From Acidobacteriota bacterium (GTDB lineage Bacteria > Acidobacteriota > Thermoanaerobaculia > Multivoradales > J023), in contig JAJCXQ010000467.1 in NCBI GenBank assembly GCA_029263355.1, forward strand, positions 1 to 53,057: a stretch of DNA of 53,057 nucleotides. The letters are read 5' to 3'. Of the stretch, positions 19,447 to 27,311 are shown piece after piece. Within the stretch, counting starts at the first letter, position 1, and the number at the start of each line of letters is the position of its first letter. The position numbers were made by a program, and so were the translations under genes. Below the pieces are notes generated by a model. That model was not told the origin of the DNA, made no database searches, and saw only the letters and a program-made list of their open reading frames with translations.

Positions 19447-19659
19447 TCAGAGCTCGATGATGATGATCTCCCAATTGCCGAACCAAACCTCGATGATGAC
19501 ATCAGAGGTCTCGACGGTAGCGCAGAGATTGTCAGTGCCATCACAATAAACCGTGATGTCCCCGGGTCGCGCTTCGGCCGCCTGCGGCATGAAACCGATG
19601 GATAGGACCAGAATAGTGCAGGTCAGTAGGGCTGTCTTGATCCAATTGGATTTGTTCAT
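19447..19659 (-). CDS. Small secreted peptide precursor with CX6C pair
   Basis: This 70-residue precursor has a basic start, a hydrophobic core at about 9-24 and a probable signal-peptidase site after AEA at 28-30. The predicted mature chain is 40 residues. It begins RPGDITVYCDGTDNLC, with Cys39 and Cys46 able to form a disulfide, and ends in an unusual run of beta-branched and aromatic residues (VIIEVWFGNWEIIIIEL). A strong AAAAAGGAG lies 6 bases before the ATG, suggesting high expression. The neighbours are a MauE-like redox protein and a propeller protein. The layout recalls NVEALA-type peptides of Bacteroidota, but I see no sequence match sufficient to assign it there. Confidence 0.75.
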   Translation of the reverse strand: MNKSNWIKTALLTCTILVLSIGFMPQAAEARPGDITVYCDGTDNLCATVETSDVIIEVWFGNWEIIIIEL

Positions 19660-19789
19660 AGCAACTCCTTTTTCTTCTTCTTAGGATTGGGTAGCCGTGC
19701 CAGGCTGTGCCCACTTGAACAAGAAACGTTATAAACGAGAAACGAAAAGTCATGACGAGTAACGCATTCTGGGATCTTGCGTTTCGGTC

Positions 19790-20212
19790 CTATGACTCGG
19801 CGACTGTGATCGCCGGTCGCTGCCAGCCGAGGCTAAAGGCCAAGCTCGTCAGTAATAAATTCTGTAACAGATGCATCTCGGTACTCTTGGCGAGGGTGAT
19901 GGTGAACCAACAACCGCAGATGCCGCGGTTGCCATAGAAAAAATTGAAAGCAACAGCGATGCTGAAGATGGCCAGCAATGCGCCTGCCGCCAGGGCTGCT
20001 TGGCGCCGCCATGGGGCAACGAGTAGGCCAACCCCGATCATCAACTCCGAAACGATCACCAGCGGAGCGAGGGTCGTAGTACTACCTCGCGGCACCAGGA
20101 CATAATCGAACAAAGCGTTGAGAAAACCTTGATAGTGGAAGATCTTGTCGATGCCGCTGAACAAGAATATGGCAGCGAGTAAGAGCGCGATCGCTATGTC
20201 GACGTGCTTCAC
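19790..20212 (-). CDS. MauE/DoxX-type redox-associated membrane protein
   Basis: This 140-residue protein has four predicted membrane helices. The first carries the DoxX/MauE-like motif FLFSGIDKIFHYQGF. The segment NRGICGCWFTITLAKSTEMHLLQNLLL matches the conserved cysteine-containing region of MauE-like proteins. Members are thought to handle disulfide or quinone-linked redox steps in exported-protein maturation. The GTG start at 20212 follows GAGGAG. The adjacent gene makes a secreted peptide with two cysteines, so oxidation of that disulfide is a reasonable but untested role. Upstream lie an imperfect promoter-like AT-rich stretch and a short palindrome TACTT-A-AAGTA at 20283-20293. Confidence 0.8.
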   Translation of the reverse strand: MKHVDIAIALLLAAIFLFSGIDKIFHYQGFLNALFDYVLVPRGSTTTLAPLVIVSELMIGVGLLVAPWRRQAALAAGALLAIFSIAVAFNFFYGNRGICGCWFTITLAKSTEMHLLQNLLLTSLAFSLGWQRPAITVAES

Positions 20213-20304
20213 TGACGACGGTCTCCTCTAGAGGCCGCCTGTTTCCGTTTCCGGAACTTTTGGTGGAACATGCAACAGATATTACTTAAAGTAGTATGTT
20301 CTGC

Positions 20305-20382
20305 CTTGAGTGATCTTCTTGACGTATCTTCTTGAGGTGCTGTCTTGACGTGAGTTCTTGAGGTGATTCCTTGATGTTTATT
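20305..20382. repeat. 13-bp x 6 degenerate tandem array after the AraC-type gene
   Basis: Six units each beginning cttga start at 20305, 20318, 20331, 20344, 20357 and 20370, with exact 13-bp spacing. The array ends two bases before the stop codon of the AraC-type gene. It fills the spacer between that gene and the MauE-like gene downstream. Confidence 0.75.
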
Positions 20383-20383
20383 C

Positions 20384-20827
20384 TCAGAGATTGGCGTCTG
20401 ACTTGGCGCCGCGTTGCTCCATAGGTGTGCGGCCAAAGCGTCTCAGGAAGGCGCGGCAGAAAGTCTCTGGGTAGTTGTAACCCACTGCCATAGCGATCAT
20501 GTAGACCTCTAAATCAGGGTTGTGCAAGAGTCGGTTGGCGGCATCCAGGCGAAGCTCTTCAATATATTCGCGCATCCCGAGGCCAACGGAGTAGCGGAAA
20601 CGAGTGGCGAAATTATTGTTGCTGATGTGGTGCCGGTTCCTCAGCGTCTTGACCGTCAAGTCTGGATCAAAGGGATCGCCGAGGATGGTCTTGACGACGT
20701 CGGCCACGTCTGCCGGAAGGTCGGAGAGAGGTTCGACCTCGCGGCAGAAGCGGTCGAGCTCGGCACGGATCCAATCTTGTTTAGCGATCAGGCGGTGGCG
20801 GCGAATCGGAGAGCTCGGGCTCGGCAT
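20384..20827 (-). CDS. AraC-family HTH transcriptional regulator
   Basis: The 147-residue protein ends in a double helix-turn-helix AraC domain, recognisable in MREYIEELRLDAANRLL and VGYNYPETFCRAFLRRFGRTP. The N-terminal part (about 1-60) is short and has no recognisable sensor domain. The ATG at 20827 is two bases after the stop of the upstream RND permease gene (TGATCATG), with AAAGGG upstream, so translation is coupled. An upstream extension of this open frame to 21265 runs through the permease gene and is not coding. A local regulator of the pump and peptide cluster is the likely role. Confidence 0.85.
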   Translation of the reverse strand: MPSPSSPIRRHRLIAKQDWIRAELDRFCREVEPLSDLPADVADVVKTILGDPFDPDLTVKTLRNRHHISNNNFATRFRYSVGLGMREYIEELRLDAANRLLHNPDLEVYMIAMAVGYNYPETFCRAFLRRFGRTPMEQRGAKSDANL

Positions 20828-20829
20828 GA

Positions 20830-23800
20830 TCACCCTTTCTGAGAGATACCATGAGTTGTCGGTTGACCTGATAGGTAAATCGCCGGTAGTACCAAGAGCG
20901 TCAAGACCGTAGCGCTCAACAGACCGCCGAGGATCGTGATCGCTAGGGGTGCCTGTAGTTCGCTGCCGGGTCCAAGCGCCAAAGCTAGAGGCAGCAGTCC
21001 AAGTCCGGTGGTGAGGGTGTTGAGTACAATCGGTCGTAGGCGTTGACGTCCCGCCTCCCGCACAGCCGACTCGAGAAGATGACCGGCTCTGCGCGCACGG
21101 TTGACAAAATCCACCTTGACGATGGCATCGTTGACCGCGATGCCGATCAGCACGGTCGTACCGGTGAGACTCATCACATTCCAGCTCTGGCCGGTCAGAT
21201 GCAACCCAAGGACAGCGCCTATTGCGGCCATCGGGACCGCTGACAGAACCAAGAAGGGTTGCCACAAGCTTTCGAGTTGTGTCGCCAGGATCAAATAAAC
21301 CAAGATCGTCGAGAGCAGCAAACTGAGGCTGACGGCGGACAGGCTGTCGCGGAACGATTCGAGCGCGCCGCCAATCCTTATCCGGATGGTCGGCGGCAGC
21401 TGTGCCGCGACGTCCATAGTGGCTCGAGCCGCCGCACGCAGGCCAAACTCCGGTGCCACGTCAGCCCGAAGACGGACGACGGGACCGCGACCACTGCGCC
21501 GCAAGAGTGACGGACGCACGATGGCCTCGGCCGAAACGAACGTGTTGATGGGCATCAATCCAGCAGCGGTTGTGATGCGTGTCGACAGTAAGTCCTCGAG
21601 ACCAACGCTCGGCGGACCATGGAGCACAACGGGTACTTCGGTACTCACTGCTGTTAGACGGGTCGCTTCCCGACCGTGGGTGCGGGATTCGACGTGGGAC
21701 TGCAGAATTGCTGGGTTCACGCCGAAGCGGGCAGCCAAGTCGCGATTGAGCTGCAGTTGATAGGCAGGTGTGAGGTCGGGGTCTTGGCGGCCAAGCCCGG
21801 TCAGCTCTGGACGGCTGGAGAGAGCGCTGAGGAATGTGTCGGCAACAGCTTCCAAGTCCGCACGCTCATCGGCGATCAAGTCGATCACCAAGTCGGCTTC
21901 ACCGTCGCTGAGAAGGGCTTCGAGCCGAGGGCGCACCGGTGACGGCACGATCACCAGGTCGGCAGGTATCGGGAACCTTCGAAGACGGTCGGTCACCTCT
22001 TGGGAGCTCGCTCCTGGGTTTAGGATCACAGTCAAATCGCCGCGGTAAATCGGTCGCGGCTCGAGCTCCAGGCGAGCGTCATCACGTTCGCCAAGATCGG
22101 CCAGAACGGTTGCCACTTCGGGCCACGTCGCCAATTCCTGCTCCAAGATCTGGGACCGGGTTGCGACCAACTCGAGATCAGCGTCCGTCGGCAGAACAAG
22201 GGCAACTTCAACCCGCCCCTCATCGGTTTTTGGCACCGCTTCGTGGGGCAGGCGAAGCGCCAGCCCGGCGGCGGCGATCAGGATCACAACCGTGGCGACG
22301 ATGGTGATCCAGGGTTGCTTCAGGGCCACCTCGAGAGACCGTTCGTAGGCTGCTAGCCAGGGACTGTTGGTGTTGCTGGTCGAAACATCGTCAGTTCGAT
22401 CGCCGGCAGCGATCATAGGCACGGCTGTCAGCGCGACGAATAGCGACGCCGCGACCGAGCATACGATGGCCAGAGACTGGTCACGGAAGAGTTGACCTGC
22501 CATTCCTTCGATCCAAGTGATGGGCAGAAAGACCGCGATGGTTGTTAGGGTGCTGGCGGTGATCGGGCCACCAACCTCGGCCGCTCCACGGCCTGCCGCC
22601 GCCGCGGGATCAAGTCCCGATTCACGTAGCCGGGCGATGTTCTCGATCACCACGATGGCGTTGTCGACCAACAGTCCCACTCCCAGAGCCAAGCCGGCGA
22701 GGGAGATCAGATTCAGACTGATGCCCAGTCGATCGAACATCACCAGAGTCAGAGCCAGGGAGAGCGGCACTGCCAGCCCAACCGCCACGATGGCTCGTGG
22801 TCGGCGCAAGAAAACGAATAACACTGTAACGGCGAGAAGGCCACCACAGATCAGCGCCAGGCTGACGCCGGCCAAGGCCGATTCGATGAACTCACTTTCG
22901 TCGACGACCGGATCGATTCGAACTCCTGGTAGCTCTGCCGTGAGCCCCGCCAGAGCATCGCGGATGGCAGCGGCGGTCTGTACCGTGTTGGCATCGGGCC
23001 GACGCTCGATCAGGAGGAGCAAGACCTCATGTCCATCCAGGCGTACCAGGCCGCGTCGGCGGGCGGTCGTCTCTCGCAGGGTCGCGACATCGCGTAGGCG
23101 AACCGGGACCGCTCCGGTCTGTGAAACCATCACTTGTCCCAGATCTTGCAGGCTGTGTAACTCGCCACGTACTTCCACCGCGTAACGAAATGGCCCGTGG
23201 CGCACCAGGCCACCCGCTGACTCCGCGTTGGCTTCCGACAGAGCCGTCGCAATCGCCTCGAGGTCGATGCCATAGGCTGCGGTCCGTGCCGGAGACAGCT
23301 CGATGGCAATTTCAGGTTCATTGCCACCGGTCGTCCGCACCCTGGCAACTCCCTCCAATTGCTCCAGGCGTCGGGCGATCACATTCTCGGCAAGGCGTTT
23401 GAGATCGCCGAGATCGTGGCGATCCGGCTTGTCGTCCCGACCCGTCCTGTCGTCCCGACCCGTCCTGTCGTCCCGACCCGTCCTGTCGTCCCGACCCGTC
23501 CTGTCGTCCCGCGTCGGATCGTCCGTACCCACCGCCAGCACCATGATCGGTCGATTGGCGGGATCAACTCGCATCACCAAGGGGCGCTCAGCGTCTTCCG
23601 GCAGGAGGCCGGTCAGTCGTTCTAACTTCTGTCGAACGTCAAGGGCGGCAAAGTCGAGGTCGACATTCCAACCGAAATCGAGACGTACCAGGGAGCCGCC
23701 AAGCTGGCTGCGGCTGCCGAGATCAGCGAGGCCGGCGGTACCGCTCAAGGCATCCTCGATAGGTTCCGTCACCGATCGTTCAACATACTCCGGCGCGGCG

Positions 23801-23961
23801 TCTGGCCACGCCGTCCACACCACCAACGCTGGGTAGCGCAGCGAAGGGAGCAGCTCAACCGGCAGTCGCGAGGCCGCCATGAGAGCGACCGTGACGGCCA
23901 GAATATAAAACGCGGTGACCCCAACAGGGCGCCGGATCAGTGCGCCAATCGCGCGTTCCAA
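20830..23961 (-). CDS. RND-family efflux permease (first of the cluster)
   Basis: This 1043-residue inner-membrane pump has a first helix with RRPVGVTAFYILAV and then PVELLPSLRYPALVV, typical of the family. The proton-relay motif is GVGLLVDNAIVVIENIARL in helix four, with the pseudo-symmetric VLIGIAVNDAIVKVDFVNR in the second half. A low-complexity insert of repeated RDDRTG sits in the first periplasmic loop near residue 150. Its start overlaps the adaptor gene by 25 bp and its stop is coupled to the AraC-type gene. No TolC-like outer-membrane factor is present in the window. Substrate unknown; the upstream adaptor makes a tripartite pump likely. Confidence 0.92.
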   Translation of the reverse strand: MERAIGALIRRPVGVTAFYILAVTVALMAASRLPVELLPSLRYPALVVWTAWPDAAPEYVERSVTEPIEDALSGTAGLADLGSRSQLGGSLVRLDFGWNVDLDFAALDVRQKLERLTGLLPEDAERPLVMRVDPANRPIMVLAVGTDDPTRDDRTGRDDRTGRDDRTGRDDRTGRDDKPDRHDLGDLKRLAENVIARRLEQLEGVARVRTTGGNEPEIAIELSPARTAAYGIDLEAIATALSEANAESAGGLVRHGPFRYAVEVRGELHSLQDLGQVMVSQTGAVPVRLRDVATLRETTARRRGLVRLDGHEVLLLLIERRPDANTVQTAAAIRDALAGLTAELPGVRIDPVVDESEFIESALAGVSLALICGGLLAVTVLFVFLRRPRAIVAVGLAVPLSLALTLVMFDRLGISLNLISLAGLALGVGLLVDNAIVVIENIARLRESGLDPAAAAGRGAAEVGGPITASTLTTIAVFLPITWIEGMAGQLFRDQSLAIVCSVAASLFVALTAVPMIAAGDRTDDVSTSNTNSPWLAAYERSLEVALKQPWITIVATVVILIAAAGLALRLPHEAVPKTDEGRVEVALVLPTDADLELVATRSQILEQELATWPEVATVLADLGERDDARLELEPRPIYRGDLTVILNPGASSQEVTDRLRRFPIPADLVIVPSPVRPRLEALLSDGEADLVIDLIADERADLEAVADTFLSALSSRPELTGLGRQDPDLTPAYQLQLNRDLAARFGVNPAILQSHVESRTHGREATRLTAVSTEVPVVLHGPPSVGLEDLLSTRITTAAGLMPINTFVSAEAIVRPSLLRRSGRGPVVRLRADVAPEFGLRAAARATMDVAAQLPPTIRIRIGGALESFRDSLSAVSLSLLLSTILVYLILATQLESLWQPFLVLSAVPMAAIGAVLGLHLTGQSWNVMSLTGTTVLIGIAVNDAIVKVDFVNRARRAGHLLESAVREAGRQRLRPIVLNTLTTGLGLLPLALALGPGSELQAPLAITILGGLLSATVLTLLVLPAIYLSGQPTTHGISQKG
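23431..23502 (-). repeat. In-frame 18-bp x 4 tandem repeat inside an RND permease
   Basis: Four identical units gtcgtcccgacccgtcct (plus strand) start at 23431, 23449, 23467 and 23485, with a partial fifth copy to 23520. They encode tandem copies of the hexapeptide RTGRDD in the first periplasmic loop. Perfect identity of the units suggests recent expansion and possible length variation between strains. Confidence 0.95.
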
Positions 23962-24464
23962 GTACCAACCTCCGCTGATTCAATAGCATGCGCCGGCGTC
24001 GCGTTTTCTCGCGTGATGGCGACGGGCGCCTCATGGGCAAGAGCGAAGTGGCCGCTGACGGCAACACGATCGCCATCGTCCAAGCCTTGGACGATTTCTA
24101 CGCGATCGCCCGATCTCGAACCGGTGACCACATAGGTCCACATCGCCCGCCCGTCCTCGATCCGAAACACCAGTTCTTTCCCCTGGCGTAACAGAACCGC
24201 ATCGACAGGAACGGCAAGCCGGTTGTCGAGTCGGCGAATCTCGAGCTCGACAAAGGTAAACAGCCCGGACATCAAGGTACGGTCGTGATTGTCGATCAAG
24301 ATCGTTGCGCGGCCGGTGCCGAGATCCTGCTCGACTCGGGGATTGACGTTCGCCACCCGCCCTGAGAGCCATTGCTCGCCAAAAGCGGGGATCCTTACCC
24401 GCGCTGGGGCGCCGGGGCGCAGCCAAACAATGTCGGCTTCGAGTACATCGACATCGAAGGTCAT
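23937..24464 (-). CDS. RND membrane-fusion protein, C-terminal part after in-frame amber stop
   Basis: This 175-residue frame contains the beta-barrel and membrane-proximal domains of a periplasmic adaptor: MTFDVDVLEADIVWLRPG, then RVEQDLGTGRATILIDN and LAVPVDAVLLRQGKELVF. It lacks its own signal, lipoyl and hairpin domains, which are encoded by the frame immediately upstream. The two are in the same reading frame, separated only by TAG at 24471-24473 and two codons (Ser-Arg). It is therefore the second half of one gene. It could be translated by readthrough or by re-initiation at the ATG at 24464; no good ribosome-binding site precedes that ATG. Confidence 0.75.
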   Translation of the reverse strand: MTFDVDVLEADIVWLRPGAPARVRIPAFGEQWLSGRVANVNPRVEQDLGTGRATILIDNHDRTLMSGLFTFVELEIRRLDNRLAVPVDAVLLRQGKELVFRIEDGRAMWTYVVTGSRSGDRVEIVQGLDDGDRVAVSGHFALAHEAPVAITRENATPAHAIESAEVGTWNARLAH

Positions 24465-24470
24465 CCGGCT

Positions 24471-25298
24471 CTAATCAAGCAACAACAGACAGCTTTCGCT
24501 GGTGCCGAGTTGCTGTCCAACTTCGACCGCGACGTCAGCCACGCGACCTGAGAAAGGAGCGCTGACGATCGTCCTCGACAGCGCCAGCTCAGCTCGTTCG
24601 AGTCGCAGCTCGGCTTGGGTCAACCCGGTGGTCGCGGCGCGGACTTCAGTCTGCCGTTCCCCAGTCAGCATGCGTGCGGAATCGAGTCGTCGCCTGGCGT
24701 CGTGTACCGCGGTTTCGGGAACTAGCCCTTGTGTGAAAAGGCTTTCGGTGCGTTGAATTTCGGCGTCGGCTCGCGCCGCAATCGCTTCAAAACCGCTGCA
24801 TCCGTCGGGGTTGTCCTCGCAGCGATCGAGAGCCGAGTCTTTGCTCGGTTGTCGATCGCTCTCGGCCTCGACGAAAACCGCGTAGTTGGCTTGGACTCGT
24901 AGGAGCTCCGCTTTCGCCTCGGCAAGCTCGATCTGTTGGTCTCGATCGAAGAGCCGCACTAGCGCCGCACCTTCGGCAACCCGTTGGCCGTCCTTCACGC
25001 CGCGATGTACCACGCGCCCGCTTGTCTCTGTTTTGACCTCTACTTTGCGCCAGGGCTCGAGGTAGCCAGTCGCCTCGGCGTAGAGTGGCAGGTCGATGTG
25101 TTCGACCGGTGCTATCTCGATCGACGTCACCACCTCCTTTATTCCAACAGAATCCTGAGCCAATTCAGGGCTAGAAGGAGTGGGCCATAACAACCACACA
25201 ACAAAAACAGCCGGCAGCAGAACAAGAATCCACTTTGCCATCGATCGCAAATGCCGTCTTGGACCGACGTCGCCTCGGCGATGTGTCACTTCACTCAC
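24471..25298 (-). CDS. RND membrane-fusion protein, N-terminal part (ends at amber codon)
   Basis: This 275-residue frame starts at GTG 25298. It has a basic N-terminus, a membrane anchor at about 20-40 (WILVLLPAVFVVWLLW), a lipoyl half-motif ATGYLEPWRKVEVKTETSGRV and a coiled-coil hairpin (about 115-235). The returning lipoyl half is IVSAPFSGRVADVAVEVGQQLG. Adaptors of this type link an RND permease to an outer-membrane channel. The frame stops at TAG 24471-24473, exactly where the beta-barrel domain should begin, and that domain continues in frame just beyond. The complete gene would be 23937-25298, about 453 residues. It heads the operon. Confidence 0.8.
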   Translation of the reverse strand: MSEVTHRRGDVGPRRHLRSMAKWILVLLPAVFVVWLLWPTPSSPELAQDSVGIKEVVTSIEIAPVEHIDLPLYAEATGYLEPWRKVEVKTETSGRVVHRGVKDGQRVAEGAALVRLFDRDQQIELAEAKAELLRVQANYAVFVEAESDRQPSKDSALDRCEDNPDGCSGFEAIAARADAEIQRTESLFTQGLVPETAVHDARRRLDSARMLTGERQTEVRAATTGLTQAELRLERAELALSRTIVSAPFSGRVADVAVEVGQQLGTSESCLLLLD

Positions 25299-25680
25299 GT
25301 TCTAAAGATGGAAGAAATCGACGCTAAGACAGACGTGCTATTAGATTACTTGGGTTCAGGAAGTCCTGAACAATGAGACGTGGGCGTGTCATAGCAATGC
25401 TTCCCTGGTCATGGTAGATACAACTCTCCTGCGCATTACAGGAATGTCGCGAACACCATTGATGTTCTAGAGCGCAACCGTCCCAGTAACCTGGTTCATC
25501 TGATTGAATGAGCTGTCTGCCGAGAGAGTATAGGACTAATACGTTGTCATAAAGTGGCTAATTGTCTTGTCTGAAAAGCGTCCAAGAGCGACATGGGGCT
25601 GTTCGGCTCCTCCTAACGAACTCCTGCTAGAGGCTTCGACGCCTCCTGCATCAGCCCGGAAAAGCGAGATGGCGAGTTGA
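25299..25680. other. Divergent intergenic region, 382 bp, AT-richer than surroundings
   Basis: No gene is apparent. This is the shared upstream region of the minus-strand pump operon and the plus-strand ATPase gene. It holds the palindrome at 25354-25371. On the minus strand, TTGTTC and TAATCT stand about 19 bases apart around that palindrome and could be -35 and -10 elements for the pump operon. I see no clear promoter on the plus strand. Confidence 0.5.
25354..25371. promoter_or_regulatory. Candidate operator upstream of the pump operon
   Basis: GTTCAGGA-AG-TCCTGAAC is a perfect inverted repeat with 8-bp arms and a 2-bp centre. It lies about 55 bases before the adaptor start codon, between putative -35 and -10 elements on the minus strand. 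A dimeric repressor or MerR-like activator site is plausible; which regulator binds is not known. Confidence 0.5.
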
Positions 25681-27234
25681 TTGCTCTCCGGTTGTAGCCC
25701 GGTCCGTTACACTTCGACGGTGGATCGACTCGTTAGTATTCTTCGGTGGTTGGCTGTCCTCGTTACGGTCACGGGGTTGGTCTGCATGTATCTATTCTGG
25801 CGTCCCGCAGATCTATCCGCTGCCTGGACGGCCATCCACAATCTGGTCTCGCTCGCATTGGCGTCTCGGGTCGTTCAGGTCGCCGCTGGACTGGCGCTCA
25901 CGGCGACGATCGGGGCGCGATTACTGGAGCGAGGTTCTCGGATTCCCACCGGGGGGCCGAAGGTGGACTTGGTCGAGGTGGTGTCGGAGAGGATGCCAGC
26001 ACCGGTGTTTGCCGTTTCGGACGTTGCGGCTCTCGACCTCGGGCGCCATCTGCGGCGTCGGCCGAACGCGCCGGCTTTTGTCGATGAGTTGCTGAGTTCG
26101 GCGATTGCCGCCGGCGCCAGCGATGTACACATCCAACCCCAGGATATCCACACCCGCGTCGCTTGGCGGGTGCGTGGTGAGTTGTCCGAACTGCTGACGG
26201 CGCCGTCGGCTCATCACGACCTGGTCGTGCGTCGGATCAAGATCCTGGCGGGGCTGACGACGTACCAGACCGATCTACCCCAGGATGGACGCTTCCCGAT
26301 CGATACTCCCAAAGGAGCTGTCGACGTGCGGGTGTCGGTGTTACCCACGTATCACGGGGAGAAGGTCGTGATGCGGTTGGCGCGGACTGGCGATGGCCTG
26401 ATCGATTTGACTCAGCTGGGGATGCCGGAGTCGCTACGGTTGGACTTCGAGGAGCTGTTGGCACAGCCCCAGGGCCTGGTCATCCTCACCGGACCAACCG
26501 GCTGCGGTAAAACCACCACTTTGTACAGTGCCCTCTCCTACATCAATCTGAACCGCGGCGACACCACCTCGATCGCGACGATTGAAGATCCGATCGAGAT
26601 CGATCTACCGTTTCTGAGTCAGACCCAGGTCGATCATGCGGTCGGACTGTCGTTTGGCCAGACGCTGCGGGCGGTATTGCGGCAAGATCCCAACGTGATG
26701 ATGGTTGGTGAGATTCGCGATCAGGAGACCGCCCACACCGCGGTCGAGGCAGGGCTCAGCGGTCATCTGATCCTGACGACCTTACACTCCGACTCCACCG
26801 CGGGGGTGTTCAATCGGTTGATCGATATGGGGGTCGAGCCCTTCTTGGCCTCGTCGTCGGTGCTCGCTGCGGTGTCGCAGCGGTTGGTGCGTCGGCTCTG
26901 CACCGAGTGTCGTCAGCCGGTCGAGAGTGATCGCAAGACCATGAATCGGATGATTCAAGCTGGGATCAACGCCACCGCTGCTGAGAGCCTGTCGTTTTTT
27001 ACCGCCCCGGGTTGTGGGGCCTGTGGTGACACCGGACTGGCTGGGGTGACGGCAATTTTTGAGCTGTTGCGGATGACCCCGCGACTACGAGACCTGGTGA
27101 CCGACAAAGTCGCGACCCCGAAGATCGCCGAAATCGCGGTGGAGGAAGGCATGACACCGTTGTTTCGCGCCGCCATTCTGGAAGCGGTGGCTGGCACCAT
27201 CAGCCTTGACGAGGCTTTGAGGGTGGTCGGTTGA
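25681..27234 (+). CDS. PilB/GspE-type secretion ATPase with N-terminal membrane anchor
   Basis: This 517-residue hexameric-ATPase family member powers type IV pilus or type II secretion assembly. Walker A is GPTGCGKTTTLYSAL, the Asp box contains ATIEDPIEI, and Walker B is VMMVGEIRDQETA. The His box is HLILTTLHSDSTAG, and the metal-binding cysteines are CTEC and CGAC near residues 405-445. Unlike usual GspE/PilB it has no N-terminal GspE_N domain; instead two hydrophobic segments at about 20-42 and 55-78 suggest a membrane anchor. The start is uncertain: TTG at 25681 or GTG at 25720, neither with a strong ribosome-binding site. No other pilus gene is nearby except the PEGA gene. Confidence 0.9.
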   Translation: MLSGCSPVRYTSTVDRLVSILRWLAVLVTVTGLVCMYLFWRPADLSAAWTAIHNLVSLALASRVVQVAAGLALTATIGARLLERGSRIPTGGPKVDLVEVVSERMPAPVFAVSDVAALDLGRHLRRRPNAPAFVDELLSSAIAAGASDVHIQPQDIHTRVAWRVRGELSELLTAPSAHHDLVVRRIKILAGLTTYQTDLPQDGRFPIDTPKGAVDVRVSVLPTYHGEKVVMRLARTGDGLIDLTQLGMPESLRLDFEELLAQPQGLVILTGPTGCGKTTTLYSALSYINLNRGDTTSIATIEDPIEIDLPFLSQTQVDHAVGLSFGQTLRAVLRQDPNVMMVGEIRDQETAHTAVEAGLSGHLILTTLHSDSTAGVFNRLIDMGVEPFLASSSVLAAVSQRLVRRLCTECRQPVESDRKTMNRMIQAGINATAAESLSFFTAPGCGACGDTGLAGVTAIFELLRMTPRLRDLVTDKVATPKIAEIAVEEGMTPLFRAAILEAVAGTISLDEALRVVG

Positions 27235-27243
27235 ACAGCGAGC

Positions 27244-27311
27244 CGAGGTGCAACACGTGACGAGGTGCAATGCGTGACAAGGTGCAATGCGTGACAAGGT
27301 GTAACGCGTGA
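27244..27311 (+). repeat. 17-bp x 4 tandem array duplicating a ribosome-binding site and GTG start
   Basis: Units such as caaggtgcaatgcgtga start at 27244, 27261, 27278 and 27295 with exact 17-bp spacing. Each contains an AGGTG followed eight bases later by GTG. The GTG of the last unit (27308-27310) is the start codon of the PEGA-domain gene. The array fills the spacer after the ATPase gene. Confidence 0.85.

Noticed and set aside
20828..21265. N-terminal extension of the AraC-type regulator
   Set aside because: The extension overlaps the RND permease in another frame and has no domain. The ATG at 20827, coupled to the permease stop, is the better start.
23937..25298. Treating the two adaptor frames as independent genes
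   Set aside because: They share one frame, are separated by a single TAG and two codons, and together make one complete adaptor; each alone lacks essential domains.
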